Assembly: GCF_011751865.2 (NCBI RefSeq)
Contig: NZ_CP061770.1
Span: 682,001-746,000, forward strand
DNA length: 64,000 bases
Direction: 5' to 3'
DNA from: Salinibacterium sp. ZJ70
GTDB lineage: Bacteria; Actinomycetota; Actinomycetes; Actinomycetales; Microbacteriaceae
Positions 1 through 8,673 of the stretch are shown in pieces. Below the pieces are notes generated by a model. The model ran no database searches. It had not been told where the DNA came from and was given only the letters and a program-made list of their open reading frames with translations. Each line of letters begins with the position of its first letter. The stretch's first letter is position 1. A program made the translations under genes and the position numbers.

Positions 1-292
1 GACCTTCGTCATCTGGTACGTGCGCCAGAAGGCCGGCGCGTTCGGCGCGAAGGGCGCCCGCATCGTCTCGGTGTCGCCCGGCAACTTCGACACCGCCATG
101 GGGCGCCTCGAGAAGGACCACGGCGGCGAGGCCATGATGAAGACCGCCGCGATCAAGCGCTTCGGCAAGCCGGAGGAGATCGCCGCCGCGCTCGCCTTCG
201 CCGCGAGCGAAGCGGCCGGATACCTCACGGGCGTCGACATCCTCATGGACGGCGGCGTGATCACCGGCCAGCAGGTCGCCAAGGGCAAGTAG
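1..292 (+). CDS. SDR family oxidoreductase, C-terminal part (5' end outside window)
   Basis: The window opens inside this gene. The frame starting at base 2 gives about 96 C-terminal residues of a classical short-chain dehydrogenase/reductase, including the VSPGNFDT segment that follows the active site and the YLTGVDILMDGG segment typical of the SDR C-terminus. The cofactor motif and catalytic Ser-Tyr-Lys lie upstream and cannot be judged. The stop is followed after 8 bases by a strong hairpin. The last 95 bases of the gene and the terminator are repeated exactly at 24731-24871. Substrate unknown; the position beside the catabolic cluster suggests a metabolic dehydrogenase. Confidence 0.85.
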   Translation, partial: TFVIWYVRQKAGAFGAKGARIVSVSPGNFDTAMGRLEKDHGGEAMMKTAAIKRFGKPEEIAAALAFAASEAAGYLTGVDILMDGGVITGQQVAKGK

Positions 293-338
293 CCCGCATC
301 GACGACGGCCCCGGCATCGCGCCGGGGCCGTCGTCATC
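198..338 (+). repeat. 141-bp perfect direct repeat, left copy
   Basis: These 141 bases are identical to 24731-24871, an offset of 24533. The repeat covers the last 95 bases of the SDR gene, its stop codon and the whole terminator hairpin, and ends three bases past the hairpin. The flanks diverge immediately at both ends. The two copies bracket the aromatic-catabolism genes. Confidence 0.95.
301..335 (+). terminator. Rho-independent-type hairpin after the SDR gene
   Basis: A perfect 14-bp stem (301-314 pairs with 322-335) with a 7-base loop lies just after the SDR stop. There is no clear U-tract, as is common in GC-rich actinobacteria. It may also stop transcripts arriving from the minus-strand ridA side. 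It lies inside the direct repeat. Confidence 0.85.
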
Positions 339-360
339 TCGCGCGCGCGGTGTGCTGCGG

Positions 361-762
361 TCAGATCCGTTCGTCGGTCAGGATCGCGACCACGTCGCAC
401 TGCACCTTCGAGCCGCCGTCGAGGGTCGCGGCCATCGCCTGGCGCGCCGGTCGGTCAGCGGGCGATGGGAACATCGCCTCCCATTCGCGGTTGAGCGCAT
501 CGCGGTCGCGGTAGTCGGCCAGCCAGAATGTCAGCTTGGCGATGTCATCGACCGAGCCGCCGACCGCATCCATGAGTTCGCGGATGCGCTCGAACACGTT
601 CGTCATCTGCTCCTCGAGCGTGTCGGGCATCTCGAGCGACTTCGGATCACGCCCGGTCAGCACCCCCGAATGCACGAACGACCCGACGCGGCTCGCCACC
701 GGAACCGGGTTCCGGTGGGCGAATCCCTCGAGGTAGATGCTCTCTCGCGCTCCCACGATCAC
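361..762 (-). CDS. RidA/YjgF/YER057c-family protein
   Basis: A 133-residue protein of normal RidA length. The family includes enamine/imine deaminases and paralogues that act in aromatic catabolism on unstable enamine or enol intermediates. The C-terminal half has the expected RPARQAM stretch, which carries the conserved Arg that binds substrate carboxylate, followed by the closing IxxxAILTDE-like strand. The GTG start overlaps the stop of the upstream FAH gene by 4 bp, indicating translational coupling in one operon. It is the last gene of the minus-strand block. Confidence 0.88.
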   Translation of the reverse strand: MIVGARESIYLEGFAHRNPVPVASRVGSFVHSGVLTGRDPKSLEMPDTLEEQMTNVFERIRELMDAVGGSVDDIAKLTFWLADYRDRDALNREWEAMFPSPADRPARQAMAATLDGGSKVQCDVVAILTDERI

Positions 763-1613
763 GGCTCCGGGACGACGGTGTTCTCGATGAAACCGAGGCC
801 CTCGATCTCGGCGCGCACGATGTCGCCGACCTTCAGGAAGTTGCCTGTGGGGGCGCCGATGCCGCTCGGGGTGCCGGTTGCGAGGATGTCGCCCGGTTCG
901 AGGGTGAAGACCTGCGAGAGGTACGCGATCTGCTCGTAGATGTTGTAGATCATGTCGTCGGTGCGGTGGCGCTGGCGCTCCTCGCCGTTGACGGTGAGCA
1001 CCATCTCCAGGTTCAGCGGATCGGCGATCTCGTCATCCGTCGTGAGCCACGGGCCGATCGGGCCGTGCGTGTCGAACGACTTGCCGAGCGTGAACGTGGG
1101 GGAGAGCTTCTGCAGCCAGTCGCGCACGGAGACGTCGTTCGCGACGACGTAGCCGGCGATGTGCTTTCGCGCGTCCTCGACGGAGACGTGCTTCGCACGC
1201 GTGCCGATCACCACTCCCAGCTCGATCTCGTAGTCGAGAGCATTCGAGACTCGGGGCAGATTGATGTCACCGTAGGGAGCGTTGAGGCAGCTCACCTGCT
1301 TGTTGAACCAGAACTGGCTCGTCGGCGTGGGAATGCCGGCGGCGGCCGCTTCGGCGGCGTGCTCCTTGTAGTTCATTCCGATGCCGAGATACTTCGAGGG
1401 TGCGTCGATGGGTGCCTCGAGCACGACATCCGACAGCGCAATCGCGGGACCGGTCGCCGCGAGGATCGCGCCCTTCAGTGTGGGGAGCGCGGGGAGGATC
1501 TCGCGCAGCGACGTGCCGACTCCGGGAACATCCGAGATGTCGACGAGCGAGGTGCCGTCGACGCGACCGAGTCGGGCAGGGCCGTCGGCGATCCGGTAGC
1601 GGGCGATCTTCAT
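759..1613 (-). CDS. Fumarylacetoacetate hydrolase (FAH)-family protein
   Basis: A 284-residue FAH-fold protein, the length of single-domain 2-hydroxyhepta-2,4-diene-1,7-dioate isomerases, fumarylpyruvate hydrolases and acylpyruvases. The metal-binding E-x-E is in DYEIELGVVIG and the downstream Asp is in ANDVSVRD. GKSFDTHGPIGPWL and the LATGTPSGIG loop are family hallmarks. The ATG at 1613 is chosen because it overlaps the upstream stop (ATGA) and has a purine-rich site, GAAGGGA, 7 bases ahead. It probably cleaves or isomerises a ring-opened diketo or enol acid. The exact substrate cannot be read from sequence. It is the second FAH-fold enzyme of the island besides 18697-20160. Confidence 0.88.
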   Translation of the reverse strand: MKIARYRIADGPARLGRVDGTSLVDISDVPGVGTSLREILPALPTLKGAILAATGPAIALSDVVLEAPIDAPSKYLGIGMNYKEHAAEAAAAGIPTPTSQFWFNKQVSCLNAPYGDINLPRVSNALDYEIELGVVIGTRAKHVSVEDARKHIAGYVVANDVSVRDWLQKLSPTFTLGKSFDTHGPIGPWLTTDDEIADPLNLEMVLTVNGEERQRHRTDDMIYNIYEQIAYLSQVFTLEPGDILATGTPSGIGAPTGNFLKVGDIVRAEIEGLGFIENTVVPEP

Positions 1614-2059
1614 TCGAGGGTCCCTTCGTCGGTGGGGGTGGATTCCGTCGTCTCTGACGGCAGCGGCGGCCAGGCGAGTTCGCCGTTCGGCGTCATCTGG
1701 AAGCTCACGAAACGCCACACGCCATCCGGGTCGCGCCGCAGCACCTGGGTGGCGACGCCGCCGAGAGTGCGCTCACCGCCGCCGTCTTTGCGCAGTCGAT
1801 TGCGGATGGGGCCTGTGATGATGGCGGTGTCGTCGTACACGCGCACCAGCAGCTCGCCGCGCTGGATGTCGAGGTACACCTGGCGGGTTCGGGTGTGCTC
1901 GAGCAGCTGCGCCTTGTTGTGTGTGACCCCGGGGGCGTGGATGTGCACGAGGTCCTCGGCGAACAGCTCGTCGAGTGCGTCGAGGTCGACGGCGATGAGG
2001 GCGCGTCGGCGCCGGTCCTCGAGCTCGAGGATGTGCTGGATGGTCTCTGTCTCGTTCAT
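1610..2059 (-). CDS. SnoaL-like / nuclear transport factor 2 (NTF2) fold protein
   Basis: A 149-residue protein with the NTF2-like pattern: an N-terminal helix rich in acidic and basic residues (ILELEDRRRRALIAVDLDAL), then LFAEDLVHIHAPG, then alternating strands. The closest general match is the SnoaL_3/DUF4440 type. Relatives in aromatic pathways act as small isomerases or hydratases, or as hydroxylase small subunits, but no specific activity can be assigned. It sits in tight operon order between an SDR and an FAH protein and overlaps the latter by 4 bp. The start at 2059 follows the SDR stop by 5 bases. Confidence 0.78.
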   Translation of the reverse strand: MNETETIQHILELEDRRRRALIAVDLDALDELFAEDLVHIHAPGVTHNKAQLLEHTRTRQVYLDIQRGELLVRVYDDTAIITGPIRNRLRKDGGGERTLGGVATQVLRRDPDGVWRFVSFQMTPNGELAWPPLPSETTESTPTDEGTLE

Positions 2060-2064
2060 GTCGC

Positions 2065-2847
2065 TCAGATCAGTCCGGGGTAGCTTCCGCCGTCGAGTTG
2101 GATGTTCTGCCCCGACAGGTAGCCCGCCTGCACGCTGCACACGAATGCGCAGGTGTCGCCGAGCTCGTCGGGGGTGCCGAGACGCTTCACGGGGATCGTG
2201 GACGCGATCCTCGCGTAGGCCTCGTCTCGGCTGATGCCGGTGGCCGCTGCCAGGCGGTCGGCCATGAACTGCTGCCGGGGCGAGTCGATGCGCTCGGGCA
2301 GCAGGTTGTTGATGGTGACGCCGTCGGCGGCGGCGTCTCGGCTGATCGCCTTGCTCATCGCGGTGAGCGCGGCACGCGCGGATGCCGACAGCCCCATCTC
2401 GGGAGCCGGCGCCTTGACCATCGCCGAGGTGATGTTCACCACGCGGCCGAAGCCGCGCGCACGCATCCCGGGGAGGTAGGCGCGCATGAGCTCGACCGCG
2501 GGAACCATGTTGAGGCGCAGCGCCTCCACGAGCGCGAACTCGTCCCACTCGTCGAGGGTGCCTGGTGCGGGGCCCGCGTTGTTGGTGACGAGGATGTCGA
2601 CCGCGGGGACGGCGGCGAGGATCGCCGCACGCCCATCCGCGGTCGTGAGGTCGGCGGCCACCGTGGAGACGTCAGCGCCGGGCACCTCGGCGGCGATCCG
2701 CCGGGCAGCCTCCGCGAGGTGCTCCGGCCGTCGGCCGTTGAGGGTCACGGCGACGCCTTCGCGCGCAAGTGAGCGCGCACACGCGTAGCCGAGCCCCTGC
2801 GACGACGCCGCCACGAAGGCGACGCGTCCGGCGATCCCGAGATCCAT
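2065..2847 (-). CDS. SDR-family protein with altered catalytic residues
   Basis: A 260-residue protein with the full SDR fold: a glycine-rich dinucleotide segment near 14-20 (ASSQGLG), NNAG at 89-92 and the C-terminal SGQNIQLDGG. The catalytic tetrad looks incomplete. Ser141 is present, but the position 13 residues later that normally holds Tyr is Ser154, and the Lys position is Arg158 (LSASARAAL). Such non-canonical SDRs exist as a subfamily, and some may be non-redox or use another acid. The start at 2847 has AGAGGA upstream. The product is presumably cytoplasmic and acts within the aromatic operon. Confidence 0.85.
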   Translation of the reverse strand: MDLGIAGRVAFVAASSQGLGYACARSLAREGVAVTLNGRRPEHLAEAARRIAAEVPGADVSTVAADLTTADGRAAILAAVPAVDILVTNNAGPAPGTLDEWDEFALVEALRLNMVPAVELMRAYLPGMRARGFGRVVNITSAMVKAPAPEMGLSASARAALTAMSKAISRDAAADGVTINNLLPERIDSPRQQFMADRLAAATGISRDEAYARIASTIPVKRLGTPDELGDTCAFVCSVQAGYLSGQNIQLDGGSYPGLI

Positions 2848-2881
2848 GGTCCGTCCTCTGCTCCTCTATCGACGCAGCGGA

Positions 2882-4156
2882 TCACTCCGCGGCGTCCTCC
2901 AGCCATGTGCGGAAGCCCGTCGTCTCGCCCGCGTCGCGACCGGGGCGGGGTTGACCGACCATCGCGTGGTACGGCCCGAAGATGCCATCGGCCTCCTCGA
3001 GAGGCAGCACGTCCTCGATGTTCTCGAACGGCTTGCCGTCGGTGCGCTCGGCGACCATCCGGCGGATGACCTCGTAGCCCTCGCCGCGCATCGACATGAC
3101 GATGCGGTTGACCATCTCGCGACGCTCGGCGTCGTAGGCGACGAATGCCTCGTGGATGTCGTCGTGCAGGGCGAGCTTCTCGGCCACCACGCGGGCGTCG
3201 AGGAAGGCCTGGCATACGCCGTTGCCACCACGCGGGTACATCGCGTGAGCGGCGTCACCGAGCAGAGTCACGCGTCCGTCGACCCAGTTGTCGAGCGGCG
3301 CGTGGCGGATGAGCGGGAAGAGGTACACCTCTCGGGCGTCGCGCATGAGCTGCTGCACGTCGAGGTAGGGGATCTTCGTGGTGTCGTACAGCGGCACGAT
3401 GTCGTCGACGGTGCCGATGGCGTTCCAATCCTCGACCGTCTCGTCGCGCTCGTACTCGACGACCCAGTTGATGAGCTCCTTGCCGGTGCCCTCGTAGTCG
3501 TGGGCGATCGGGTAGATGATCATCGACGAGATCCGGGGGTCGCCGATGTGCAGGATGGTGTGGCCGTTGCGGATCGGCTCGCGCAGCGTCGTGCCGCGGT
3601 ACATCGTGATGCCGGAGTAGACGGGCTCCGAGATCTCGGGGTGCATCTGCTTGCGCACCTCCGACTTGATGCCATCGGCAGCGATCACGGCGTCGTGGCG
3701 CACCTGCTCGGTGCGGCCGTCGCGGTGCTCGAGATCCAGGGTGACGCCCTCGTCATCCTGGGTGTAGCCGACGACTCGCGCGCCGTAGGTGATGACCTCC
3801 GGACCCATGCGGTCGATGACGGCACGGTGGAACATCATCTGCAGCTCACCGCGGTGCACGAAGCGCTGCTCGTGCAGGTAGCCCATGTGCACACCGCACT
3901 TCTCGGCGTAGATCTCCTGGCCGTGGTGGTTGTAGAAGATCGAGTCGACCGCGTCGACCGACATGGCGCGGAACTCGTCGAGGAGTCCGAGCTCCTCGAT
4001 CTCCTTCACGCCGTACACCTTGATGTCGACGCCGACTCCGAGGGGCTTGAGCTCCTGCACCGATTCGTAGATGTGCGGGGTGATGCCCTGCTGATGCAGG
4101 CGCAGCGCCGTGACGAGTCCGCCGGGGCCCGCCCCGACGATCGCGATGTCCTTCAT
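2882..4156 (-). CDS. FAD-dependent monooxygenase, PhzS-like
   Basis: A 424-residue group A flavoprotein monooxygenase. The FAD-binding GAGPGG is at residues 8-13 and the second FAD motif GDAAHAMYP is near 297. The HRGELQM, GITMYRGTT and ELINWVVEYE segments closely recall the phenazine monooxygenase PhzS and related flavin-dependent oxidoreductases. It probably hydroxylates, or oxidatively decarboxylates, an aromatic acid with NAD(P)H and O2, making a catechol or hydroquinone for ring cleavage. The ATG at 4156 has GTAAGGAAG upstream. It lies between the dienelactone hydrolase and the SDR in the same operon. Confidence 0.9.
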   Translation of the reverse strand: MKDIAIVGAGPGGLVTALRLHQQGITPHIYESVQELKPLGVGVDIKVYGVKEIEELGLLDEFRAMSVDAVDSIFYNHHGQEIYAEKCGVHMGYLHEQRFVHRGELQMMFHRAVIDRMGPEVITYGARVVGYTQDDEGVTLDLEHRDGRTEQVRHDAVIAADGIKSEVRKQMHPEISEPVYSGITMYRGTTLREPIRNGHTILHIGDPRISSMIIYPIAHDYEGTGKELINWVVEYERDETVEDWNAIGTVDDIVPLYDTTKIPYLDVQQLMRDAREVYLFPLIRHAPLDNWVDGRVTLLGDAAHAMYPRGGNGVCQAFLDARVVAEKLALHDDIHEAFVAYDAERREMVNRIVMSMRGEGYEVIRRMVAERTDGKPFENIEDVLPLEEADGIFGPYHAMVGQPRPGRDAGETTGFRTWLEDAAE

Positions 4157-4167
4157 GGTTGTCTTCC

Positions 4168-4905
4168 TTACTTCGAGGTGCGGAATGTGTCGGCGAGGAA
4201 TCGCTCGGTGGCGATTCGGGCCCGCTCAGCGCTGCGCGCGTGGTACGCGAACACGCGGGGGTTGGGGGAGTCGGTCAGGGCGGGGTTGGTGAACGCGTGA
4301 ACGGTCCCGCTGTAGAGCTGCAGCTCCCAGTCGAGCCCGACGGCGTCGAGGTTCCCCAGAAGCGCGGTGCGCTGCTCGGTGGTCGCCATCGGGTCGTCGG
4401 CGCCTGTGCAGACGAGCACGGATGCGGTGCCGGGCGCGGGCGTCCATGACGAGTCGTCGAGCAGGTCGAGTCCGGCGTGGATCGCGACGACGCCGCGCAG
4501 TTCGCCGCCCGCACGCAGCAGCTCGAGCGCTGTCGAGCCGCCGAAGCAGTGGCCGACTGCGACGACGCGACCGGGGTCGACCTCCGGTTGCGCGATGGCC
4601 GTCTCGAGTGCGGCAGTCGCACGGGCGACCCATCGAGCGCGGTCGCCGACCATCGAGCCCATGAGGGGCCCGATCTCGTCCGGCCCGCTGGGAGTCGTGC
4701 GTCCGCCCCAGACATCGGCTGCGAAGACGGTGTAGCCGAGTGCCGTGTATGCGTCGACCCAGCCGAGCGCGAACGGCCCCAAGCCGAACGCATCGTGGAA
4801 CAGCAGCACGGTCGGGCGCGCCTGCGCCCCCGTGGGCGCTGCGAGCAGACCGAGCATCTCGGTGCCGTCGTGGGAGTACGCGATGTCGCGCGCGATGGTG
4901 CTCAT
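4168..4905 (-). CDS. Dienelactone hydrolase-family protein
   Basis: A 245-residue alpha/beta hydrolase of dienelactone hydrolase length. The catalytic triad is visible: Cys120 in GHCFGG, Asp171 in GADDP and His203 in SGTVHAFTNP, almost the classical spacing. The Cys nucleophile is specific to the DLH family. It would open a lactone formed during aromatic breakdown, or hydrolyse another activated ester. It follows the LysR gene by 37 bp on the same strand and precedes the monooxygenase, so it is probably co-transcribed with both. Confidence 0.88.
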   Translation of the reverse strand: MSTIARDIAYSHDGTEMLGLLAAPTGAQARPTVLLFHDAFGLGPFALGWVDAYTALGYTVFAADVWGGRTTPSGPDEIGPLMGSMVGDRARWVARATAALETAIAQPEVDPGRVVAVGHCFGGSTALELLRAGGELRGVVAIHAGLDLLDDSSWTPAPGTASVLVCTGADDPMATTEQRTALLGNLDAVGLDWELQLYSGTVHAFTNPALTDSPNPRVFAYHARSAERARIATERFLADTFRTSK

Positions 4906-4942
4906 GCAGCCGCCTCTCCGGGCGCGACTGCCGAGCCGCGCG

Positions 4943-5839
4943 TCACTCGGTTCGCGCGGTGCGGAACCAGTTCGTCATGAAGTCCAGGAACACTCGCACC
5001 CGCTCGGGCGTGCGCCCGCCAGGCCCGTGCACCGCGTACAGCGAGCGCGAGCCCACCGGCCAGTCCGGCAGAACCTCCACGAGCGCCCCCGATTCGAGCG
5101 CCGCGGTCGCCGAGCGGCGCGGCAGCAGGCCGATGCCCGAACCCGCCTCGACGATCTGCTCGATCACGAGGTAGGCGTTCGTCGACACGAGCGGATTCTG
5201 CACCCGCATCGTCACGGCCGATTCGCCCGAGCCCAATCGCCAGGTCGCGTCCGAGGCGTGCGCGATGAGGTCGTGCTCCCGCAGCTCGTCCGGGTTCGCC
5301 GGCATGCCCCGCTTCGCGAGGTACTCGGCCGATGCGGCCAGCAGGAACGGCAGCTCTGTGATCCGCCGCACCCGCACCCGCGAGTCCTTCGGGTCGCGCG
5401 CATGCAGCGCCACGTCGAAGCCCCGATCCAGGAAGTCGTACGGCCGATCCGAGATCCCGCCGAGCTCGAGCTTCACGCGGATCTTCGGATGCTCCGCCAC
5501 GAACGCGCCGATCGCCGAGCCGAGATCCGATCCGATCCACTTCGGCGAGATCACCGACAGCAGGCCCTCGGCCGAGTCCTGCGCACCTGCGAACCGCGCG
5601 TCCGTCTCCTCGATCTCCACGAGGATCCGCTCCGCGAAGTCGGCATAGCTTGCGCCCGCTTCTGTCAGATTGACGGATCGCGAGGTGCGGTTCACCAATC
5701 GGGTGCCCAGCTGCTCCTCGAGCTCCGCTACATGGCGTGAGACGAGGGAGGGGGAGATGCCGAGCTCGACCGCCGCTCCGCTGAAGGTCGATGCGCGGGC
5801 GACGGCCGTGAAGGTGCGCATCACGGCGAATCGATCCAT
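4943..5839 (-). CDS. LysR-family transcriptional regulator
   Basis: A 298-residue LysR-type regulator. The N-terminal winged helix-turn-helix (TFSGAAVELGISPSLVSRHV, residues about 17-36) is followed by the effector domain, with the IGLLPRR segment typical of the CrgA/AaeR-like subgroup. The ATG at 5839 places GAGGGG about 11 bases upstream; the alternative ATG at 5848 would abut that site. Unusually for LysR, the gene is codirectional with and upstream of its likely targets (dlh, monooxygenase and so on). It probably responds to an aromatic acid. Confidence 0.88.
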   Translation of the reverse strand: MDRFAVMRTFTAVARASTFSGAAVELGISPSLVSRHVAELEEQLGTRLVNRTSRSVNLTEAGASYADFAERILVEIEETDARFAGAQDSAEGLLSVISPKWIGSDLGSAIGAFVAEHPKIRVKLELGGISDRPYDFLDRGFDVALHARDPKDSRVRVRRITELPFLLAASAEYLAKRGMPANPDELREHDLIAHASDATWRLGSGESAVTMRVQNPLVSTNAYLVIEQIVEAGSGIGLLPRRSATAALESGALVEVLPDWPVGSRSLYAVHGPGGRTPERVRVFLDFMTNWFRTARTE

Positions 5840-5929
5840 CGTTGACATCCCCCCTCGGACGGCCGCTCGGGGTGGCCGGCACCGTGAGTCTAGCGAGCGG
5901 AGCACCTGCCTCCGGGAACAGGCGGCTCA

Positions 5930-6793
5930 TCACGCGCTCGCCTCCGCGCGCGCTGCGAGGCGGCGCTCGCGGCGCTCCTCGCGTCCGTGCGGCGTCGAGG
6001 CCGGGGTGGCGTCGAGAAGCCGGCGCGTGTAGGCGTCCTCGGGCGCGTCGTAGATGCGGTCGACATGGGAGAGCTCGACGAGCCGGCCGGTGCTCATGAC
6101 ACCCACGCGGTGCGCGATGTGGCGCACGAGACCGAGGTCGTGGGCGATGAAGAGGTAGCTCACGCCGGTCGCCTGCTGCAGGTCTGCGAGCAGGTTGATG
6201 ATCTGGCCCTGCGTCGAGAGGTCGAGTGCGCTCACAGCCTCGTCGCACACCACGAGCCGCGGCTGCAGCACGAGAGCGCGTGCGATCGCGACGCGCTGCT
6301 GCTGGCCGCCGGACAGCTCGTTGGGGAAGCGGTCCAGGTGGTCGGCGCGCAGTCCCACCATCTCGAACGCCTCGCGTGTGCGCCGCCGGATCTCCGCGCG
6401 ATCCGCGACGCCGTGGCGACGCAGAGGCGTCTCAACGGCGTGCGACACGAGGTGCCGCGGATTGAGCGACGCGCCCGGATCCTGAAACACCGCCTGCACC
6501 TGGCTGCGGTACGTGAGCGGAGTGGATGCGCCGAACGACTGGATATCCGTACCGTCGAACCGCACCGATCCCGCCATGACGGGCAGCAGCCGAAGGATCG
6601 CCTTGCCGATCGTCGACTTCCCCGAGCCGGACTCGCCCACGAGCCCGAGCGTCTCGCCGGGGCCGATGTCGAAGCTCACACCGTGCACGGCGGGCACCAT
6701 CGTGCGGCGGGCGAAGAATCCGCCGGTCGTCGGGTAGCCGACATGCAGGTCGCGGACCTCGAGGAGGGGAGTCGTGGGCTGGTCAGCGGTCAT
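5930..6793 (-). CDS. Oligopeptide/dipeptide-type ABC transporter ATPase (DppF-like)
   Basis: A 287-residue ATPase. Walker A is GESGSGKST, the signature is LSGGQQQR, Walker B is LVVCDEAVSALD, and the switch His follows in FIAHDLG. FGASTPLTYRSQVQAVFQDP and the C-terminal YTRRLLDATP tail are typical of the OppF/DppF subgroup. The start at 6793 overlaps the upstream permease-ATPase fusion by 4 bp. It is the second ATPase of the importer encoded at 5930-11186, at the inner membrane face. The cargo may be a small peptide-like, glycosidic or aromatic compound, since Dpp-type systems are not restricted to peptides. Confidence 0.92.
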   Translation of the reverse strand: MTADQPTTPLLEVRDLHVGYPTTGGFFARRTMVPAVHGVSFDIGPGETLGLVGESGSGKSTIGKAILRLLPVMAGSVRFDGTDIQSFGASTPLTYRSQVQAVFQDPGASLNPRHLVSHAVETPLRRHGVADRAEIRRRTREAFEMVGLRADHLDRFPNELSGGQQQRVAIARALVLQPRLVVCDEAVSALDLSTQGQIINLLADLQQATGVSYLFIAHDLGLVRHIAHRVGVMSTGRLVELSHVDRIYDAPEDAYTRRLLDATPASTPHGREERRERRLAARAEASA

Positions 6794-8673
6794 CGTGCGT
6801 CCTCCGCGTCGAGCTCGTCGATGAGCCGGTCGATCTCCTGGCGCAGCTCGCCTTCGATCACGGCGAGGCGGCCATCCGCGTCCGCGTTCGAGGGGTTCGC
6901 CTCGAGCAGCGCCCGCGTGTAGAGGTGCTGCGGCGCATCGAACAGCTGGGTCGCCGCCGCATCCTCGACGATGCGGCCCCGGTACATGACGACCGCGCGA
7001 TCGCACGTCTCAGCGACGACGCCGAGGCTGTGGGTGATCATCAGCACGCCCATGCCGTACTCGTCGCGCAGATCCATGATCAGGTCGAGCACCTGCGCCT
7101 GCGTGGTCACGTCGAGCGCACTCGTAGCTTCGTCGGCGATGAGCAGCTCGGGGTCGGCAGCGAGGGCCATCGCGATCGCAACACGCTGCGCCATGCCGCC
7201 GGAGAACTGGTGCGGATAGTCATCGAGTCGGCTCGCCGGGTTGCGCACGCCCACCCGATCGAGCAGCTCGATCGCGCGCGCCCTGGCCTGAGCGCGGTTC
7301 ATGCCCTTGTGGATGCGCAGCGGCTCGGTGAGCTGCACGCCGATCGTGTGCACGGGGGAGAGCGCTTGCATGGGGTCCTGGAAGACGGCGCCCATCTGTG
7401 TGCCGCGCACATGGCGAAGCTCGCGCTCGGTGCGACCGGCGAGCTGCTGGCCGTTGAGCACGATGCTGCCGTTCGAGAGCCATGCGCCGGCAGGGAGCAT
7501 GCCGAGCACGGCGCGGGCCAGGGTCGACTTGCCGGATCCGGACTCGCCGAGCAGGCCGACGACCTCGCCGCGGCCGACCGTGAGAGACACGCTCTTCACC
7601 ACGTCGACGGTCGAGCCGTCGGGGCGCGCGAAGGTCACGGTCGTGTCGCGCACGTCGAGAACAGGTGCGCCGCTCGACGCAGCCGATACATCTGCGGCGG
7701 TCGCGACATCCGAGGTGATCGGGGGCGTCGTCGCGCTCGGCTCGGTCTGTCGGCCGGGCATGTCAAGGCGCGGCACGCGGCGACGCTCGCCCGTAAGGGC
7801 GTCGTTGAGGCCGTCGCCGAAGACGCTGAAGGCGAGCACCGTGAGCATGATGGCGATACCGGGAGGCCACGTGAGGAACGGCGCGACGGCCTGCTTCTCG
7901 AGCGCGAGGCTCAGGATGCTGCCCCACGTGGGGATCTTGTCGTCGAGGCCTACGCCGAGGAAGCTCATGGCCGACTCGATCATGATCGCCGAGCCGAGGA
8001 ACACCGCGAACTGGGTCGCGATGGGGCCGATGAGGTTCGGCAGCACCTGACCGAAGATGATCTGGCCGCGGCGGAGTCCCGCCACCTGCGCGGCCTCCAC
8101 GTAGAGCTTTCCGCTCTCGACCAGCACGACGGCGCGCGTCATGCGGGCGAATGCTCCCGCGAAGATGAGGCCGATGCCGAGCATGAGGGCGAGAGGGTCG
8201 CGGCCGAGCAGCGTGACGACCGTGATGCCGATGAGCATGCCGGGCAGCGACTGCGCCATGTCGATGAAGCGCATCCCGATGCGGTCCCACCATCCGCCGT
8301 TGAAACCGAAGATGAGGCCGAGCGGAACTCCGATGACGGTAGAGATCGCGACCGCGCCGATCGCGATGATGGTGGCCATCTGTGCGCCGAAGATGACACG
8401 GCTCAGCACATCGCGGCCCATGTCGTCAGTGCCGAGCAGATACTGCGCACTCGGGCCCGCGAGCACGTTGTCGAAGTCCGAGGCGGCGGGATCGTGCGGC
8501 GCGATGAAGGGCGCGAGAAACGCCGTCGCGAAGAGCAGCACGATGTAGAGCGCAGCGACGACCGTCGCTGGCTGCCGCCGCATGCGGGCGATGATGCGGG
8601 CGATGTTGCCGGGGGCTCGGCGGCCCGGGTCGGAGTTCGCCGTCTGGACGGAGGTCGTGAAGGTCTCGCTCAT
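6790..8673 (-). CDS. Fused ABC transporter permease (DppC-like) and ATPase (DppD-like)
   Basis: A 627-residue fusion. Residues about 1-300 are a DppC-type permease with several hydrophobic segments, the [14 protein letters not shown] motif and the EAA-like loop ([20 protein letters not shown]). After a Ser/Thr/Ala-rich linker, residues about 340-600 are a DppD-type ATPase with Walker [10 protein letters not shown], signature FSGGMAQR and Walker [13 protein letters not shown]. Both halves look intact. Permease-ATPase fusions of this family are known in actinobacteria. It overlaps its neighbours by 4 bp on both sides. Confidence 0.93.
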   Translation of the reverse strand: MSETFTTSVQTANSDPGRRAPGNIARIIARMRRQPATVVAALYIVLLFATAFLAPFIAPHDPAASDFDNVLAGPSAQYLLGTDDMGRDVLSRVIFGAQMATIIAIGAVAISTVIGVPLGLIFGFNGGWWDRIGMRFIDMAQSLPGMLIGITVVTLLGRDPLALMLGIGLIFAGAFARMTRAVVLVESGKLYVEAAQVAGLRRGQIIFGQVLPNLIGPIATQFAVFLGSAIMIESAMSFLGVGLDDKIPTWGSILSLALEKQAVAPFLTWPPGIAIMLTVLAFSVFGDGLNDALTGERRRVPRLDMPGRQTEPSATTPPITSDVATAADVSAASSGAPVLDVRDTTVTFARPDGSTVDVVKSVSLTVGRGEVVGLLGESGSGKSTLARAVLGMLPAGAWLSNGSIVLNGQQLAGRTERELRHVRGTQMGAVFQDPMQALSPVHTIGVQLTEPLRIHKGMNRAQARARAIELLDRVGVRNPASRLDDYPHQFSGGMAQRVAIAMALAADPELLIADEATSALDVTTQAQVLDLIMDLRDEYGMGVLMITHSLGVVAETCDRAVVMYRGRIVEDAAATQLFDAPQHLYTRALLEANPSNADADGRLAVIEGELRQEIDRLIDELDAEDAR

